Shown one piece after another: positions 1 to 11,105 of a stretch of 64,000 bases of DNA. Numbering within the stretch: position 1 is the first letter of the stretch; every line of letters starts with the position of its first letter. The notes beneath the pieces were generated by a model. It had not been told where the DNA came from. It saw nothing but the letters and a program-made list of their open reading frames with translations, and did not search any database. The translations under genes were made by a program, and so were the position numbers. The DNA is from Myotis daubentonii (Eukaryota > Chordata > Mammalia > Chiroptera > Vespertilionidae). The stretch lies in the NCBI RefSeq assembly GCF_963259705.1, contig NC_081851.1:61774855-61838854 (forward strand), read 5' to 3'.

Positions 1-226
1 AGAGGCGAGACACCTCCCAGGGTCTGAGATTAGAGCTTTTGTTAGTTTTTTCCACCAAATCTCTACCTGGGTCTTCAGAGGTTTTGTACTTTCCTATTAA
101 ATGCCAGCGAATCTTTTATATATAATCATGGGAGAGAATGGGCAAAAGGCCGGTGCCAGGGGCTTTGCAGAGAGAGATGTGTAGTCTCTGGTTTGTTTAT
201 GTTTGTGAAAAAACCCTTATTACTAG

Positions 227-449
227 CCCTAACCGGTTTGGCTCAGTGGAGAGAGCGTGGGCCTGCAGACTGAAGGGTCCTGGGTTTGATTCTGGTCAAG
301 GGCACATGCCCAGGTTGCAGGCTCAATCTCCAGGAGGGGGCATGCAGGAGGCAGACGATCAATGATTCTCATCATTGATGTTTCTCTCTCTCTCTCCCCC
401 TTATCTTCCTCTCTGAAATCAATAAAAATCTATTAAAAAAATAAAAATA
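227..449 (+). mobile_element. VES-type SINE (tRNA-derived)
   Basis: The tRNA-like head has an A-box region around 'ggctcagtgg' and a B-box region around 'gggtttgattc'. It is followed by a CT-rich stretch and an AATAAA-containing A-rich tail, the plan of VES SINEs of vesper bats. A perfect 16-bp target-site duplication (aaacccttattactag) lies at 211-226 and 450-465, so the ends are exact. No coding capacity; mobilised by L1 machinery. The short ORF that crosses it is an artefact of the SINE. Confidence 0.95.
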
Positions 450-465
450 AAACCCTTATTACTAG

Positions 466-999
466 AGTTGCCTCAGCATGGAAGATGTGCATAAGGCCCC
501 TATAGCTCCCCCCACCATGGTAGTCCATGTCTTACCCTGCAGTTTATGGTACGACCTTCTCAGTGTTCTAGAGGGGTGTTTAGGACGCTATGTCACTTTT
601 ATGACGATTATGGGCCTTCCATATTCACAAGCTCTGTCTGACTAAGAACCTTAACTTCACATCTTGGAGTCCCACATGGATGTGTGACGAGCAATCTGCT
701 TCCCCTGTCAAATTGTGGGCTTTTCCTAGGTTTCTTTAAAATAACATTTGAAAAACATATTTCAACATAAAATGATTCTGAAACAACCATTCTACTCCTA
801 CTCAACCCAGCATTTGACCCAGAGCTATAGTGATGGTAAGAGGCTCCTTTTAAAATTCAAATTTGAATATACCCCGGCCTGCTCTTTGCAAAGAATGCAA
901 TTCAGCTACATCTCAATTATCCCAGAAACAGGAAAATGAGCTCATAAAGATACATTTAAGAACAAAGGTAATGCACAAACTTCATTTTCTTTTTCTTTT
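466..999. other. no recognisable feature
   Basis: Apparently unique sequence. I see no coding exon, RNA gene or repeat I can name. It ends in a T-rich run belonging to the minus-strand L1 tail that follows. Confidence 0.4.
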
Positions 1000-1335
1000 C
1001 TTTTTTTTTTTTTTTTTTGCTGTTTCTTTTTTAAAATAAATCTTTATTATTGAAAGTATATGTTCCCTTTTATTCCCCATTGACCCCTTCTAACCCCTGC
1101 CTGGCCCCCCAAGCCTTCACCACCCTATTGCCTATGTCCATGGGTTATGCATAGATGCATACAAGTTCTTTGGTTGATCTCTTCCCCCCTCTCCCTTCTT
1201 CCATCAAAGCCATTGCTGATATTCTAATAGTAAAACTGGTTTATTAAAAGTTGGTCTTTTTCTCATCCCTGATCCCCTCTACCTCCAATAGGCAGATAGT
1301 AAAATGTTATGCATTCTAATTTCTGAAGAGTTTCC
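1000..1335 (-). mobile_element. L1 3'-end fragment
   Basis: On the minus strand this is a G-rich 3' untranslated region ending in an AATAAA-like, A-rich tail (the T run at 990-1018 on the plus strand). Wording such as 'gcatacaagttctttggttgatctctt' (split here as a landmark near 1155-1185) recurs almost unchanged near 28780-28810, where a second copy lies. It appears to be a 5'-truncated bat L1 insertion. No target-site duplication was found. Confidence 0.75.
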
Positions 1336-1639
1336 AGAAGCACTTGATACCGTTCCTTAGATTTTCAAAAGGAAAAAAACGGAAAAACGTGCCCCACGGC
1401 TCCCTAAGGAATACTGCTCAGGTAAGCCAGCCTGAACAAGCAGAGCCAGTCGCCACATGCACTTGGAATGGAGCAGGGACAGTCTACGTTCTCCTGTTTC
1501 CCCAGTCATGACCACACTGCCGAACACATAGCAGGTTCCCAATAAGTGAGCATGGAACAAACACACGCCTTTTCCCTGTAACCCACTTATCAATTCCGGT
1601 ACACGGTCCTCTGAGATTTACCCATGTGTTCGTGCATTT
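1336..1639. other. no recognisable feature
   Basis: Apparently unique sequence with only short chance ORFs. Confidence 0.35.
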
Positions 1640-2040
1640 GACAAACGTTTCTTGAACACAACGTGGGCACTGGGGATGCAGAAGAAGCAATAGCAACCAT
1701 CCTCCCGCAGGGAGCTCACATTTTAGTTGAGGGAGCCAGGCAATTAATAAAATAAATAAGTAAAATGCACGGTGTTTAGGAATTGGTCAATGTTGTAGTG
1801 GGGCGGGGGGGGGGGGGGGAATCAGTCAAGGAAGGGAGAGAAATGGTTTTGTGCAGTGGGTTACTCCAATTATAAATATGGGAGTCAGGGCAGGTCTCAC
1901 TAGAAGGTCTGATATCTGAAGAAAGAGAATTTGGGGCAAAAGGACAACAAATGCAAGGTCACGGGAAAGGCAAGAAGGCCATGTAACTAGAGCTGATTGA
2001 GGGAAGGTGACAGTGACAGACCAGCACATGCCCTGGTATA
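1640..2040 (+). repeat. ancient mammalian interspersed repeat, family unassigned
   Basis: The text around 1660-1780 (fixed phrase 'cactggggatgcagaagaag', then 'aataaaataaataagtaaaa') and the following diagnostic phrases belong to a well-known old mammalian repeat that I cannot place in a family from memory. Related stretches are at 3150-3340, 55500-55850 and 57490-58735. A run of about 17 G (1803-1819) interrupts it. Confidence 0.5.
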
Positions 2041-2679
2041 TGGAAAAGTCTGAAAGGATTTATAAACCAAAACGTTGCTGGTGGTTGTGGTAGCTAACTC
2101 TCCGCCCCTGCCATGGGTGGGATATACCTCCCTGCCACAGTAACATGGGGCTTATCCATGCGACTTGCGCTGAGCAATGGAAGGTTTTAAATGTGATGGT
2201 GTGGTTCTGGATCTAGTCTTCTCTGCTGTGAAGATGGGGACCAGCCTGAGCAGGGCTGCTCCTTTAGCCTGAGATGGAGAATGAGACGACACATGGAGCA
2301 CATCCCAGAACCCGGGGCAGATCCACGGCCAGCCTCAACCCTCAACACGAGGGGAAAATAAATGTGTACAGTTTAAGCCACAGCTATTGTGTGTCATGTG
2401 TTAGCAGAACAAACGGGAGAAAAAACACTAATTATCACTTGATGAATTTTTTAGTTGAAATTAAGGTGATTTTTATTTTTTACAAAATGGATATATTTCT
2501 GTATTGCCTGATATTCTAACAATGGGTACAGATTACCCTTGTTATCAGAAAAAGCATTAAATGTATAAAAAGAAAAAATAAGTAAAGTTTTTCTGATTAA
2601 AATATCAACAACACTAAAAAGTGTTATAAATAAATAAATGAAAGTAGCCCATAATCCCACACCCACAGATACCCTCCCC
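2041..2679. other. no recognisable feature
   Basis: Apparently unique, becoming AT-rich after 2440. ORFs here are short and uncharacteristic. Confidence 0.35.
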
Positions 2680-2915
2680 TGACAGTTGTAGACTTTGGAC
2701 TTTGGAGAGCAGGATATATATCCTTGAGCTTATACTGCATAGAGAGTTTAATATTTTTTCTCTTTTATTGGAATGTAAGTATTTTTTTTTATGTTACAAG
2801 TTAGTATACACCATTTTCATTGTCCATGTTTTATAAATGTGCCACACTTAATTCTGCTTTGCTGAACATTTAGGTTATAACTTCTAATTATATAAAAAAC
2901 TGCAATGGCCATGTT
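2680..2915 (-). mobile_element. old L1 3'-region fragment (L1ME-like)
   Basis: Plus-strand text such as 'ttggaatgtaagta' and 'gctgaacatttaggttataa' matches the inverted 3' region of old L1 elements. A related stretch is at 26220-27060. Highly diverged. Confidence 0.45.
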
Positions 2916-3149
2916 TGTACATTAAATTTTTCCTCTATGAAGAATTCTTTCCTCAAGAGTGGGAACATTTTAAGACCCAGTACATATTATCAGATTGCCT
3001 GATGGGTAAAAATTTGATCTCCCCACCACAAAAAAAAAAAAAAAAAAAGATGGGTGGGCATGAATATAAAACCCGGGCCATACTCAGTTGGTCCAAAGCA
3101 GAGAAGGTGTTTGCATGTTGCCGCATAGAATCAGGTGTTTCAGCTTGAG

Positions 3150-3340
3150 GAGGTCAACAGTGGGGAGCCACTACAGGTTTTTGCGAAAGAATTAACAAGT
3201 GGGACTTGACATTTTAGGAAGGAAGATGACATTTCAGCCAACTAGACCCACTGGGGACTGGAAGATACAAGAGACTGGAGGCAGGAGACCAGCTAGGAAG
3301 TAGCTACAGTAGCTTTGGAATAAGGTGATGGGGTCTGGAA
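3150..3340 (+). repeat. ancient mammalian interspersed repeat, family unassigned
   Basis: It shares the phrases 'ggggagccactacagg' and 'agaccagctaggaag' with the repeat group seen at 57490-58735. Diverged and without ends. Confidence 0.5.
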
Positions 3341-3551
3341 TAAGGTGAGGGCTGAGGAAATCTGAGACACAGCAATGTGCTGTTTATGACAAAACAACAA
3401 TACTGGTTCTTGACAAAATTATTATCAGCAGACCCACTAAGTCAACTTCTCTACAGGTAGGCTCTGATAGCAGAAAGCTTTTAATTGCCTTGCTATCCAC
3501 TTATTTGTTCTTTCAACAAAAAGGAGGGGGTGGGCAAAACTATGCTTCTGA

Positions 3552-3752
3552 CAGCGGTTCTCAACCTGTGGGTCGCGAACCTTTCACAGGGGTCACCTAA
3601 GACCATTGGAAAACACATATATAATTCATATTGTTTTGTGATTAATCACTATGCTTTAATTATGTTCAATTTGTAACAATGAAATTGGGGGTCACCACAA
3701 CATGAGGAACTGTATTAAAGGGTCACGGCATTCGGAAGGTTGAGAACCACTG
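3552..3752. mobile_element. SPIN-like non-autonomous hAT element
   Basis: Terminal inverted repeats begin CAGCGGTTCTCAACCT and end in the complement, AGGTTGAGAACCACTG. The interior, with 'gggggtcaccacaacatgag' near the right end, matches the right end of the element at 35310-35498. This is the layout of SPIN ('space invader') hAT elements, which entered several mammal genomes including vesper bats. The flanking 8-mers do not match, so the duplication has decayed or one flank was rearranged. Length is 201 bp; it has no transposase gene. Confidence 0.9.
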
Positions 3753-3930
3753 GAACATGTGATTACCCCAAAACCAATCAAGGAATGTTTCCAATTACCT
3801 ACAGAATAACCTGCTTTGTTGTTGCTGTTGTTTCAATGACATAGGGAGCAGCAGTGGTCTATGAGCCCTGAAATTCTACCAAACTACTGCTCTACCAGAA
3901 AATCAAGACAGTGCCCTCAGCGCTCCCGGA

Positions 3931-3967
3931 TCTGTCTCTTGCTTCAACAGTGTTTAGACGGAACAGA
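3931..3967 (+). promoter_or_regulatory. fossil iron-responsive element (IRE) in the FTL pseudogene
   Basis: The ferritin 5' UTR normally folds into the IRE hairpin bound by IRP1/IRP2. Here the bulged C (3942), upper stem TTCAA (3943-3947), hexaloop CAGTGT (3948-3953) and return strand TTAGA (3954-3958) are all present. The return strand has A where the usual G would pair, giving one C-A mismatch. It would matter only if the locus is transcribed. Confidence 0.85.
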
Positions 3968-4762
3968 CACAGGGACGTTCCTTCTTCCAGCCTCCGGCCT
4001 CTCTCCTGTGTCTCATCCAGTCACCACCTTCAGAACCACCTCTGGGACCAGCCAACACACCGTTTTTCTCTGCCTTAACTCCTTATTGCCCAACAACCAT
4101 AAGCTCCCAAATTCGTCAGAATTATTCCACCGAGGTGGAGGCTGCGGTCAACCGCCTGGCCAACCTGCACCTGCCGGCCCCCCACACCTACCTCTCTTGG
4201 GGCTTCTATTTCAACCAGGACGATGTGGCTCTCAAGGGCATGGGCCACTTCTTCTGGGAGTTGATGGAGAAGAAGCGTGAGGGCGCTGAGCGTCTCTTAA
4301 AGATGCAAAAACAGTGCGGTGGCCACATTCTCCTCCAGGATGCGCTGAAGCCTCCCCAAGATGAGTGGGCAAAACTCAGGACGCCTTGGAAGCCTCCCTG
4401 GCCTCGGAGAGGAGCCTAAACCAGGCCCTCCTGGAACTGCAGGCCCTGGTTCTACCCGCAGACCCTCAGCTCTGTGACTTCCTGCAGAACCACTTCCTGG
4501 GTGAGGAGGTGAAACTCATCAAGAAGATGGGCGACACCTGACTCATCTCCGCAGGCTGCCGGCCCCCAGGCTGGGCTGGGCGACTATCTCTTCTACAGGC
4601 TCACCCTCAGGCACCACTAGGAGCCTGTGGAGCCCAGAGGCCTGTGAGGGGCCCCTCTGCATTTCCCAGGTGTCTGGCTTTTGCCTGAGCCTCTCTGGGA
4701 AACCTCCAGCCATTCTTTTAACTACCCAAAGCCCACTCCCACGCATTGGGCTAAATGGAAAC

Positions 4763-4768
4763 AATAAA
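4763..4768 (+). terminator. polyadenylation signal inherited by the FTL pseudogene
   Basis: AATAAA lies about 15 bases before the A run that ends the retrocopy, as in ferritin light chain mRNAs. It shows that the copied transcript was polyadenylated at the usual site. Confidence 0.85.
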
Positions 4769-4790
4769 GCTTTTTGTAGCAAAAAAAATT

Positions 4791-4875
4791 AAGGAAGGAA
4801 GGAAGGAAGGAAGGAAGGAAGGAAGGAAGGAAGGAAGGAAGGAAGGAAGGAAGGAAGGAAGGAAGGAAGGGAGGA
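4791..4875 (+). repeat. (GGAA)n microsatellite
   Basis: About 20 near-perfect GGAA units directly follow the pseudogene's A tail, suggesting that the repeat grew from that tail. On the minus strand it encodes the chance phrase FLPS repeated. Confidence 0.95.
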
Positions 4876-5045
4876 AATAACAGTGTGCGGGTGTTCACAA
4901 AATTGTCCCAAGTAGGCCCATCCTTGGGATGAATTTGGAGGAATCTAATATCAGCTTGCTTTGGGCAACCCACTTAGGTCCCTTCCCTGTAGCAGGGGGC
5001 TTTTCTGTAATAAAACTTTGCTTTCACTTAAAAAAAATCGGCTTG

Positions 5046-5049
<4 letters not shown>

Positions 5050-5109
<60 letters not shown>

Positions 5110-5110
5110 T
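5050..5110 (+). repeat. (TA)n microsatellite
   Basis: About 28 TA units, perfect until the last interruption (tacatatat). The short ORFs on both strands around it (repeated YI) come from this repeat. Confidence 0.95.
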
Positions 5111-7690
5111 CTGCCATTTGTACTGAAGATTTGGGAGTTCTGGTTTTGAAGGACCACAGCAAACGAAATTGATCCCTGAACAAAAAGAGAGAGGTTGGAA
5201 GAATGCTATTATCTTTTTTTCATCAAAATCTATACTACATGAAATTCTAACTTCATTTACATGCAGTCATTACCCTAAAACATGAAAGAGAAGTGGGACA
5301 GTTGAAGAATGAATCATGGCAGCTCAGAAGGACATCTCTGGGTTTTATTGCTTAAGGTATGACTTTAGCATGAAGACAAAGCCAACAACATTTTTCTTGA
5401 AATGTACACTGAATTCACAGATGTTACAGAATCACTTTTAAATTGGAATAATCTTTTCAAAATGCTCCTCTGCACAAGTTTTTAGCACTGCAATATGTTC
5501 GCCAAACATATACCAAGAGAAACTTCATTTTTGAGGATAAATGTAAGTCCTTCTTGAGATGTTGCATGGCTAGGATACTGCAGACTCTTTCCTTTGAAGC
5601 GCCAGAGGATCATGAAATTGGCATGAATAAGTGATTTTCAAATTTCTCTAATAAAAATGTCAAAACATTGACAGTCAAAATACCCTTCATTTACCCGTGT
5701 GAAAATCATAGCATAAGAATGGCAAATTAAAAGCAATGAATTCAAATCAAAGATAATCAAAATGGACCTTAGCTGTAAAGTTTCAGCCCTCTTCCTGAAA
5801 GTCTTAACCTCCATATAAAGAGTCACAGAGGTAATTCAATGAAAGCATATTTATTTTTAAAAAAAACACAACTGTCTTTCCTACCTCCAAAACTTATTCT
5901 AAAGTTTAAAACCAGCCTCAGATTTCTTTGAAATTATTCGTAAACCTTTCTCAATGGAAAAAGTATTCTACAGTTACCATCATATTAATTATTTATACAT
6001 TTCATATATTACCTCAAACTGCATTCCAAGAACAAAGCAGGAATTGAATACAGTGAATAACAGAGTCTAAGTTAAAATCACAGAAATCAGTAAATATTTC
6101 TACAGCTAGTTCAAAGTGTAAATATTTGAATCTCAAATAATCTCTATTATTGCCTAAAGATTAGTCTTGTCTAATAAACTTCTTCAAATAAAGTGAAACT
6201 ATGCTGGGAAAAACTTCACATGGTACCACCCCCTTCCAAAAAAATAAAACCAGGCATTCTCTCTCCCCATCTGCCCAGCTAGCTAGGCACAGGGGTATGG
6301 TTCAAAAGTTTAACAAGGTATTTTTATTCCCAGCCACACCAAAAAATAACATCCTTTAATGCTGTTTCAGAAATTTAGCAGCACCATTCAAATACATCAG
6401 GTTATTTGTTGAAGAACACGTGCTAAAACCCTGGAACTGAATTTCAAAGGTCGTCCTAAAAAACAGACCAAATATTGGGGCCTTTCCAAGCAAAATTAAT
6501 TTATGATTAAAACCTCACCAAGGCCAGGTCTTATATTTTGACAAGGGAAAAAACATTTTAGGTATTTTTATATGGTCAAGAGTTTCCAGAAATAGTGCGT
6601 GTCATCTGGTAGGTTGGCAGCAGCCTGATCCCAAACCTCCTCCAGGGAAAATCATGCAAAAACTGTAAAAGGATTTCTAAAAGTAGGTGAAGGGTCAACA
6701 ATGTAGTTCCTAATGAGTACCTGTTTCCTGACCACACACACACAGCAAAGAAATCAAGAGTGTAGGTTTGAATCCATTGATCCTAAATTAAAAGTCTACC
6801 AGGACCCAAGCCTAGAATCTTCTGACTTTCTCCCTAAACTGAAGGGGAAACAACTCAACCCTAGAATCGTCTTTCTCCCAGAGGAAAACTCACAGTGAGA
6901 CAACGAAGGTGAGACCTCACAGCATGAAGTCCCTCACCATGGCCAATAATAGCAAAGGCATACCACCACCTCTACCCCAGTCCTTCAGCCTCTCATTTTA
7001 GGCACTGTTCTGGTTCCTCCTTATTCTCAAGACTGTTTCTTTTATTATTGTATCTCCCTCCGTTACAAAACTTAGTCAAATTTAGAACTTCTCAAAATGA
7101 TCTTGAGAGAACCCTATGAAGGAAACAGAGGCTCACAGGTACTCCTCCCCAAAATGGTCCCATGACCCAATACTTTGGGGAAACTCTGGGTCAAACAAGG
7201 TTTAACTGTTTCTTTTGCTGCAGGGTTTCTCAGAGCCTTTATGATGCTAATGTGTGTCAAGGATATCTTATTTCCTAATTTCTTTGATAATGGATGCCTC
7301 TTGTTGTGCCATACTTATTAACATCTCACTAACAAGTTGTAGGAAGTGAAATCTTTTGGGGGATTAGCAAGTCTAAATATTTGTCTACTTGACATAGGAC
7401 CAACCCTGGAACATTAAATGTACCTCACTTGTTCCCCTTCCTCCAAATCACCTTCTCACATTCCTAAACTGGAGGAATGGCTCTTGCCCCCTCCCTATCC
7501 CCTGTTTTCCCACAATGGTGTTTCAACTCAGAATCAGAATCAGAGGCAGAGAAATGTCAAAGGCTTTCAATAAATTGGTCCTTGAGAACCTTTGTGTAAC
7601 TCTTTTGCCCACAAGACTTAGGAGTCCTTCCTGTGAGCAGCGTCTCAGGTCTGCCAAAAGTATCCCACATCTCTTTCGACAGAGGTGTAA
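5111..7690. other. long stretch without recognisable genes or repeats
   Basis: About 2.6 kb of AT-rich, apparently unique sequence. I see no splice-flanked exon, RNA gene or named repeat. ORFs do not exceed about 60-75 codons and show no domain. Confidence 0.4.
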
Positions 7691-7699
7691 GACATAAAT

Positions 7700-7865
7700 A
7701 GCTGGAGTTGATGTATTAAAGGAGATCATGGGTATGATAGCATTACTTGTCATAAAATGTAAGGGATTATTATTCTTTTCACATGGTCACCAGCCCTTTT
7801 TATATAGCACCCTGCATAATTAGGCACTCGATAAATACTTCTTAGTATTGTGATGATTGAGTAAA
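7700..7865 (+). mobile_element. L2 3'-end fragment
   Basis: The phrase 'aggcactcgataaatactt' is the diverged terminal phrase of L2 LINEs (consensus close to GGCACTCAATAAATATT). Only the 3' end is visible. Confidence 0.55.
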
Positions 7866-8689
7866 CCGAATCCATGCCATGTCAGTCTGGCAATTAAGTG
7901 TCTGAAGCACAGAGATATGGAAGGACATGTGGCCAGAATGGGGAGAGGTGGGAGCGAAGAGTGGTGTTGAAGTGAGTAATTAAATAAATGAGTCTGCAGC
8001 CCAGCAGGACTGGTTTGACAGGTTGAGATTTGCTCCTACAGGGGCCAGAGATGACATCATGGGAATACATAGCAAGACCATCCATGCGGTTATGTGGCTG
8101 AGAACCCCAATCCCATCTAAAAAGCCAGTGTGAGTGTTCATTAGTGAAGCAGCACGACCATGTATACAAAGACAAGAGAATATTCTGGATTGGAAATGTG
8201 ATCAATGACAGGGAAAGGGGGGCGAGTGATGAGTATGAGAAGAATAGGAAGGAGGAGTTAAAAAAGCAGAGGTTCCCCCAATTCAGTACCCATAGAAGTT
8301 CTGCTCTCTGGGAAGACCAGGGCAATTTGCCTCTAGTTTAGGAATGACAGCTTATGTGGTTCCCACTGCTTCCTGGAACGACTATTCCAGGCTCTGTCCA
8401 TTCAAGGAGGGGCCACAAAGCCTCAGCAACCCCAATGCCCTAGGTGCTGCTGCCAACTCCCTCTATCTGGAGACCCCACTGAAAGGAAACCAGAATCAGG
8501 GGCCCGGGTGACTTAAGAAGCAGCTCATAGACGGAGAGACTGGATAGGGAAGTGCTCCACCTCCACCCAATTTAAATTCAAGGTAGAAATTGGGGTTAAC
8601 ATTTCTCAGATAAGATAACAACCTTTTGAAGGATACAGCCTTCTTGTGTGGGGGGCGGGGGGGTCACATACGAAAAAGCAAGGGCCTGG
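7866..8689. other. no recognisable feature
   Basis: Apparently unique. The longest ORF (143 codons, minus strand, 8325-7894) has no domain and no codon or homology signal that I recognise. Confidence 0.4.
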
Positions 8690-8832
8690 GAGAATAGTCC
8701 CTAGCACTGCTGCTAGTTGGCTCAGGGAACTTGAAGCAATTTCTTCTCTCAGAACTTCAATGACCACAGCTGTAAGGCAGGAGGAGCAAGAGAGATAATG
8801 AAGGTGCAGATGCTTTGAAACTAACGCGCCAT
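8690..8832 (+). mobile_element. MIR SINE fragment
   Basis: The order 'gctagttggctcagggaactt', 'cttctctcagaacttcaatg', then a purine-rich stretch follows the core and 3' part of MIR (the CTTGGGCAAGT and CCTCAGTTTCC phrases), strongly diverged. Confidence 0.5.
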
Positions 8833-8857
8833 GGCAGGTGAAAGATCTACTCTAGAC

Positions 8858-9009
8858 CAGTGGTTGGCAAACTGCGGCTCGCGAGCCACATGCGGCTCTT
8901 TGGCCCCTTGAGTGTGGCCACGAAGTTTCAATCACACTGTACGTGCGCACCCACACGTGGTATTTTGTGGAAGAGCCTCACCCAAGGGGCCGCAGTTTGC
9001 CGACCACTG
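8858..9009. mobile_element. 152-bp non-autonomous hAT element
   Basis: Terminal inverted repeats CAGTGGTTGGCAAACTGCGG and the complement ending GCCGACCACTG. A perfect 8-bp target-site duplication, ctctagac, lies at 8850-8857 and 9010-9017. The copy at 59301-59452 is the same family, the same length, in reverse orientation. No coding capacity; it needed a hAT transposase in trans. Confidence 0.95.
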
Positions 9010-9017
9010 CTCTAGAC

Positions 9018-10914
9018 CAGCCGTGCATGGCCTTTGGCTGGGGCTTTCTTTCAATTGGCTGCAGCCCTCCTCGTGTGACCTAATGGAATCCATGTCCTTT
9101 CATCCCCCACAAATGTGAAAACCATCCTGGGTTTAATCAAGAGACCTAAGGTTAAGTGTATCCAACATACTTCACTCATAGAAGATTACCCATGGGACCC
9201 CAATGCCTTCTTGTCTCTGCATAGCCATTTGCATTTTCTCAGTTATGTTTTCACTTTCTGTATGTGCTCAATTTTATTTTCAATGATTGACCTGGATTTT
9301 AGGTTTTAATAGCCTAAATATCAAATTTTGTTAGTTCAGCTGTGTAGTTAAAATGCTCTTATTCTTTAGCTCTTAATTAATGAATATCATTCAACAATGA
9401 AGTATTCTGTGTAATCTTTTTTTAAATGAGATTTAAATTATCCTTTGTTTGCACACGGCCCAAGAGAGGCTTTGGTGGAGTTGGGAGGGTAGAAGACGTG
9501 ATCTCCCTTAATAGGAAAAGATTCCCTCTGACTGTAAAATAGAGAGTTTCCCCACCTGGTAGTTATTTAGGAAACTGATTTTTTAACCTAATCACAGATT
9601 TTTACTCTTATATTAAATTCCACTTTTGTTAGTTTTGACTCAGCAATTCAGTCTTGGACATTCGTTTTCAAATTAAACTTTGTAGGTATTTTAAAATACG
9701 TTTTTAAAAGTAAAGACTTAAAAAGTCAAAAGAGAGACTAGTCTTCTCTTCCCCCACGCCCCACTGTACCAGAGTCAGAAAAAAGTCTGTAATGAATTGC
9801 TGCTTACTCCATCCTGATTTGGGGTAAATGCATGGATAATAGCTATTTTCTCTGTATTATGTATTCAGATACAGAACTATTCAGAAAATAGCCCCCAAAA
9901 CCAGACATTGTCTTGACCGTCTATCTGCATGTTTCAGAGATCATGGGACATCAAATAGAACTCAACCCCCAAACACACACCTTGGCATGAAACCATAAAA
10001 GTTTATTACATGAGCCACTTAAGAGTATTACTAAATTCTTTTGCTGGCAATGATCTTGATTTCCACCAGGGACAAGCTGCCTTAACATAAGGTCCTTTAA
10101 AGAACTTTCTCCAGACCCTTAGGGAGAGAGCTGCTAAGTAATTTCAGGGAAGAAATCAGTTGCTCTGGAAACAGGTTTTGACAATGGTTCTGTGTGCCAA
10201 AGGGCTGAGCTTGCAGAGGGCACTGGGTTCCCGCCCCTTGAATGATACTTGAGGCTTTGCTCTCCAAACAGATGACTTCATTCCGACAACAATGCTTTGT
10301 TACCTCCAGAGAAGTTGCCAGTTCATACACATTAAAAAATAAATTCTCTCATTGACACAGAAGAGGCAGGAACTACAAACATTGCTTTTTTAAAGTGTGT
10401 GAGTCGGAAAAGGTAAACTGGAAAAGGAATGGCATTTCTTACCCCAAAAGAATTTTGTGGTAACCATGGAAACCAGTCACCCAATCAGCAATCACTTTAT
10501 CAGCTCCAGTACTGATTAAGGAGGTGCGTGGAGATATGCAAGACAACTTTATCTTAGAAAACTTTACCTCAGCCTGAATAAGGTGATTGGAAGCATGGGT
10601 CCCAGCAACCCATGTCTTCTCTTCCTTCAGGAAGCCATGTCTACTAAAGCAAGAAAAGTCCCAACAGATAACTGGTCCTTAGGCAAAGGTTCACTACTGT
10701 TTCATAACCCATGTTTCCATCTCTCAAAGGGTATTTTCTCTTCAATGAAAACACTGAGGAGTGAGAGGAGTCCACTTGTCCCCATTTATGTTCTGCCTGT
10801 GACCACACAGGCCATGGGTCTTAATACACTTGGAAGAGGTAGAGAAGAGGCACATGATAAAATGATTTCATTATTCCTACCACCTTAAACCTTTGATTCC
10901 TCCTCCATCTCAGA
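9018..10914. other. no recognisable gene or repeat
   Basis: Apparently unique sequence with a moderately AT-rich middle (9300-9900). An RFX-like palindrome lies within it (10460-10473, listed separately). Confidence 0.4.
10460..10473. promoter_or_regulatory. X-box/RFX-like palindrome
   Basis: GTAACCATGGAAAC fits the X-box pattern GTNRCC AT RGYAAC bound by RFX factors with one mismatch. Motif match only. Confidence 0.3.
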
Positions 10915-11105
10915 GGTACTCGACTTTTTCTATAAAAGCCAGATAGCACACATTTTATCTAGCTTTGCAAGCCAAATATGGTTCTTCTCCCCATCCTCCT
11001 CCTTCTTTTGACAACCCTTTAAAATGTGAAAACCATTCTTAGCTTGCAGATTTGACCCATAAACCATCATTGTCGACCCCTGCTCTGCAAGTTCTGACGT
11101 TTCAG
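10915..11105. mobile_element. ancient hAT-type fragment
   Basis: It begins near 'ctcgactttttctataaaag' and 'gccagatag', and ends 'cattgtcgacccctg'. This is the outline of an old mammalian hAT repeat, with 'tctgtaaagggccagatag' near its left end and 'gccgacccctg' at its right end. Family name not assigned. Confidence 0.5.

Larger units (their letters stand above)
3908..4790 (+). pseudogene. FTL: processed pseudogene of ferritin light chain
   Basis: The parent gene encodes the light subunit of ferritin, the cytosolic iron-storage cage. This copy is intronless and spans 5' UTR, coding region and 3' UTR. The coding-like part starts at 4099 where ATG has become ATA, and ends at TAG 4618-4620. Translated pieces are clearly ferritin [21 protein letters not shown], then [22 protein letters not shown], read in short segments. 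A one-base deletion near 4370 shifts the frame after DEWAK. Further small deletions lie near 4533 and 4560, where GDHLT of the parent becomes GDT plus a stop. The 3' UTR carries AATAAA at 4763-4768 and a short A run at 4781-4788. Flanking sequence near 3896 and 4873 shows a weak possible target-site duplication. It was made by L1-mediated retroposition and is not expected to yield protein. Confidence 0.95.

Noticed and set aside
227..449. Functional tRNA gene
   Set aside because: A/B-box text is that of the tRNA-derived SINE head; no cloverleaf with acceptor stem, and the same sequence recurs about 16 times with SINE tails and target duplications.
3861..4280. 139-codon ORF
   Set aside because: It runs through the 5' UTR and the wrong frame of the FTL retrocopy; no ferritin residues are in this frame.
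4791..4875. Regular short repeats as a CRISPR array
   Set aside because: A 4-bp microsatellite without spacers in a vertebrate genome; CRISPR does not apply.
7894..8325. 143-codon minus-strand ORF
   Set aside because: No domain or motif; length possible by chance in 64 kb.
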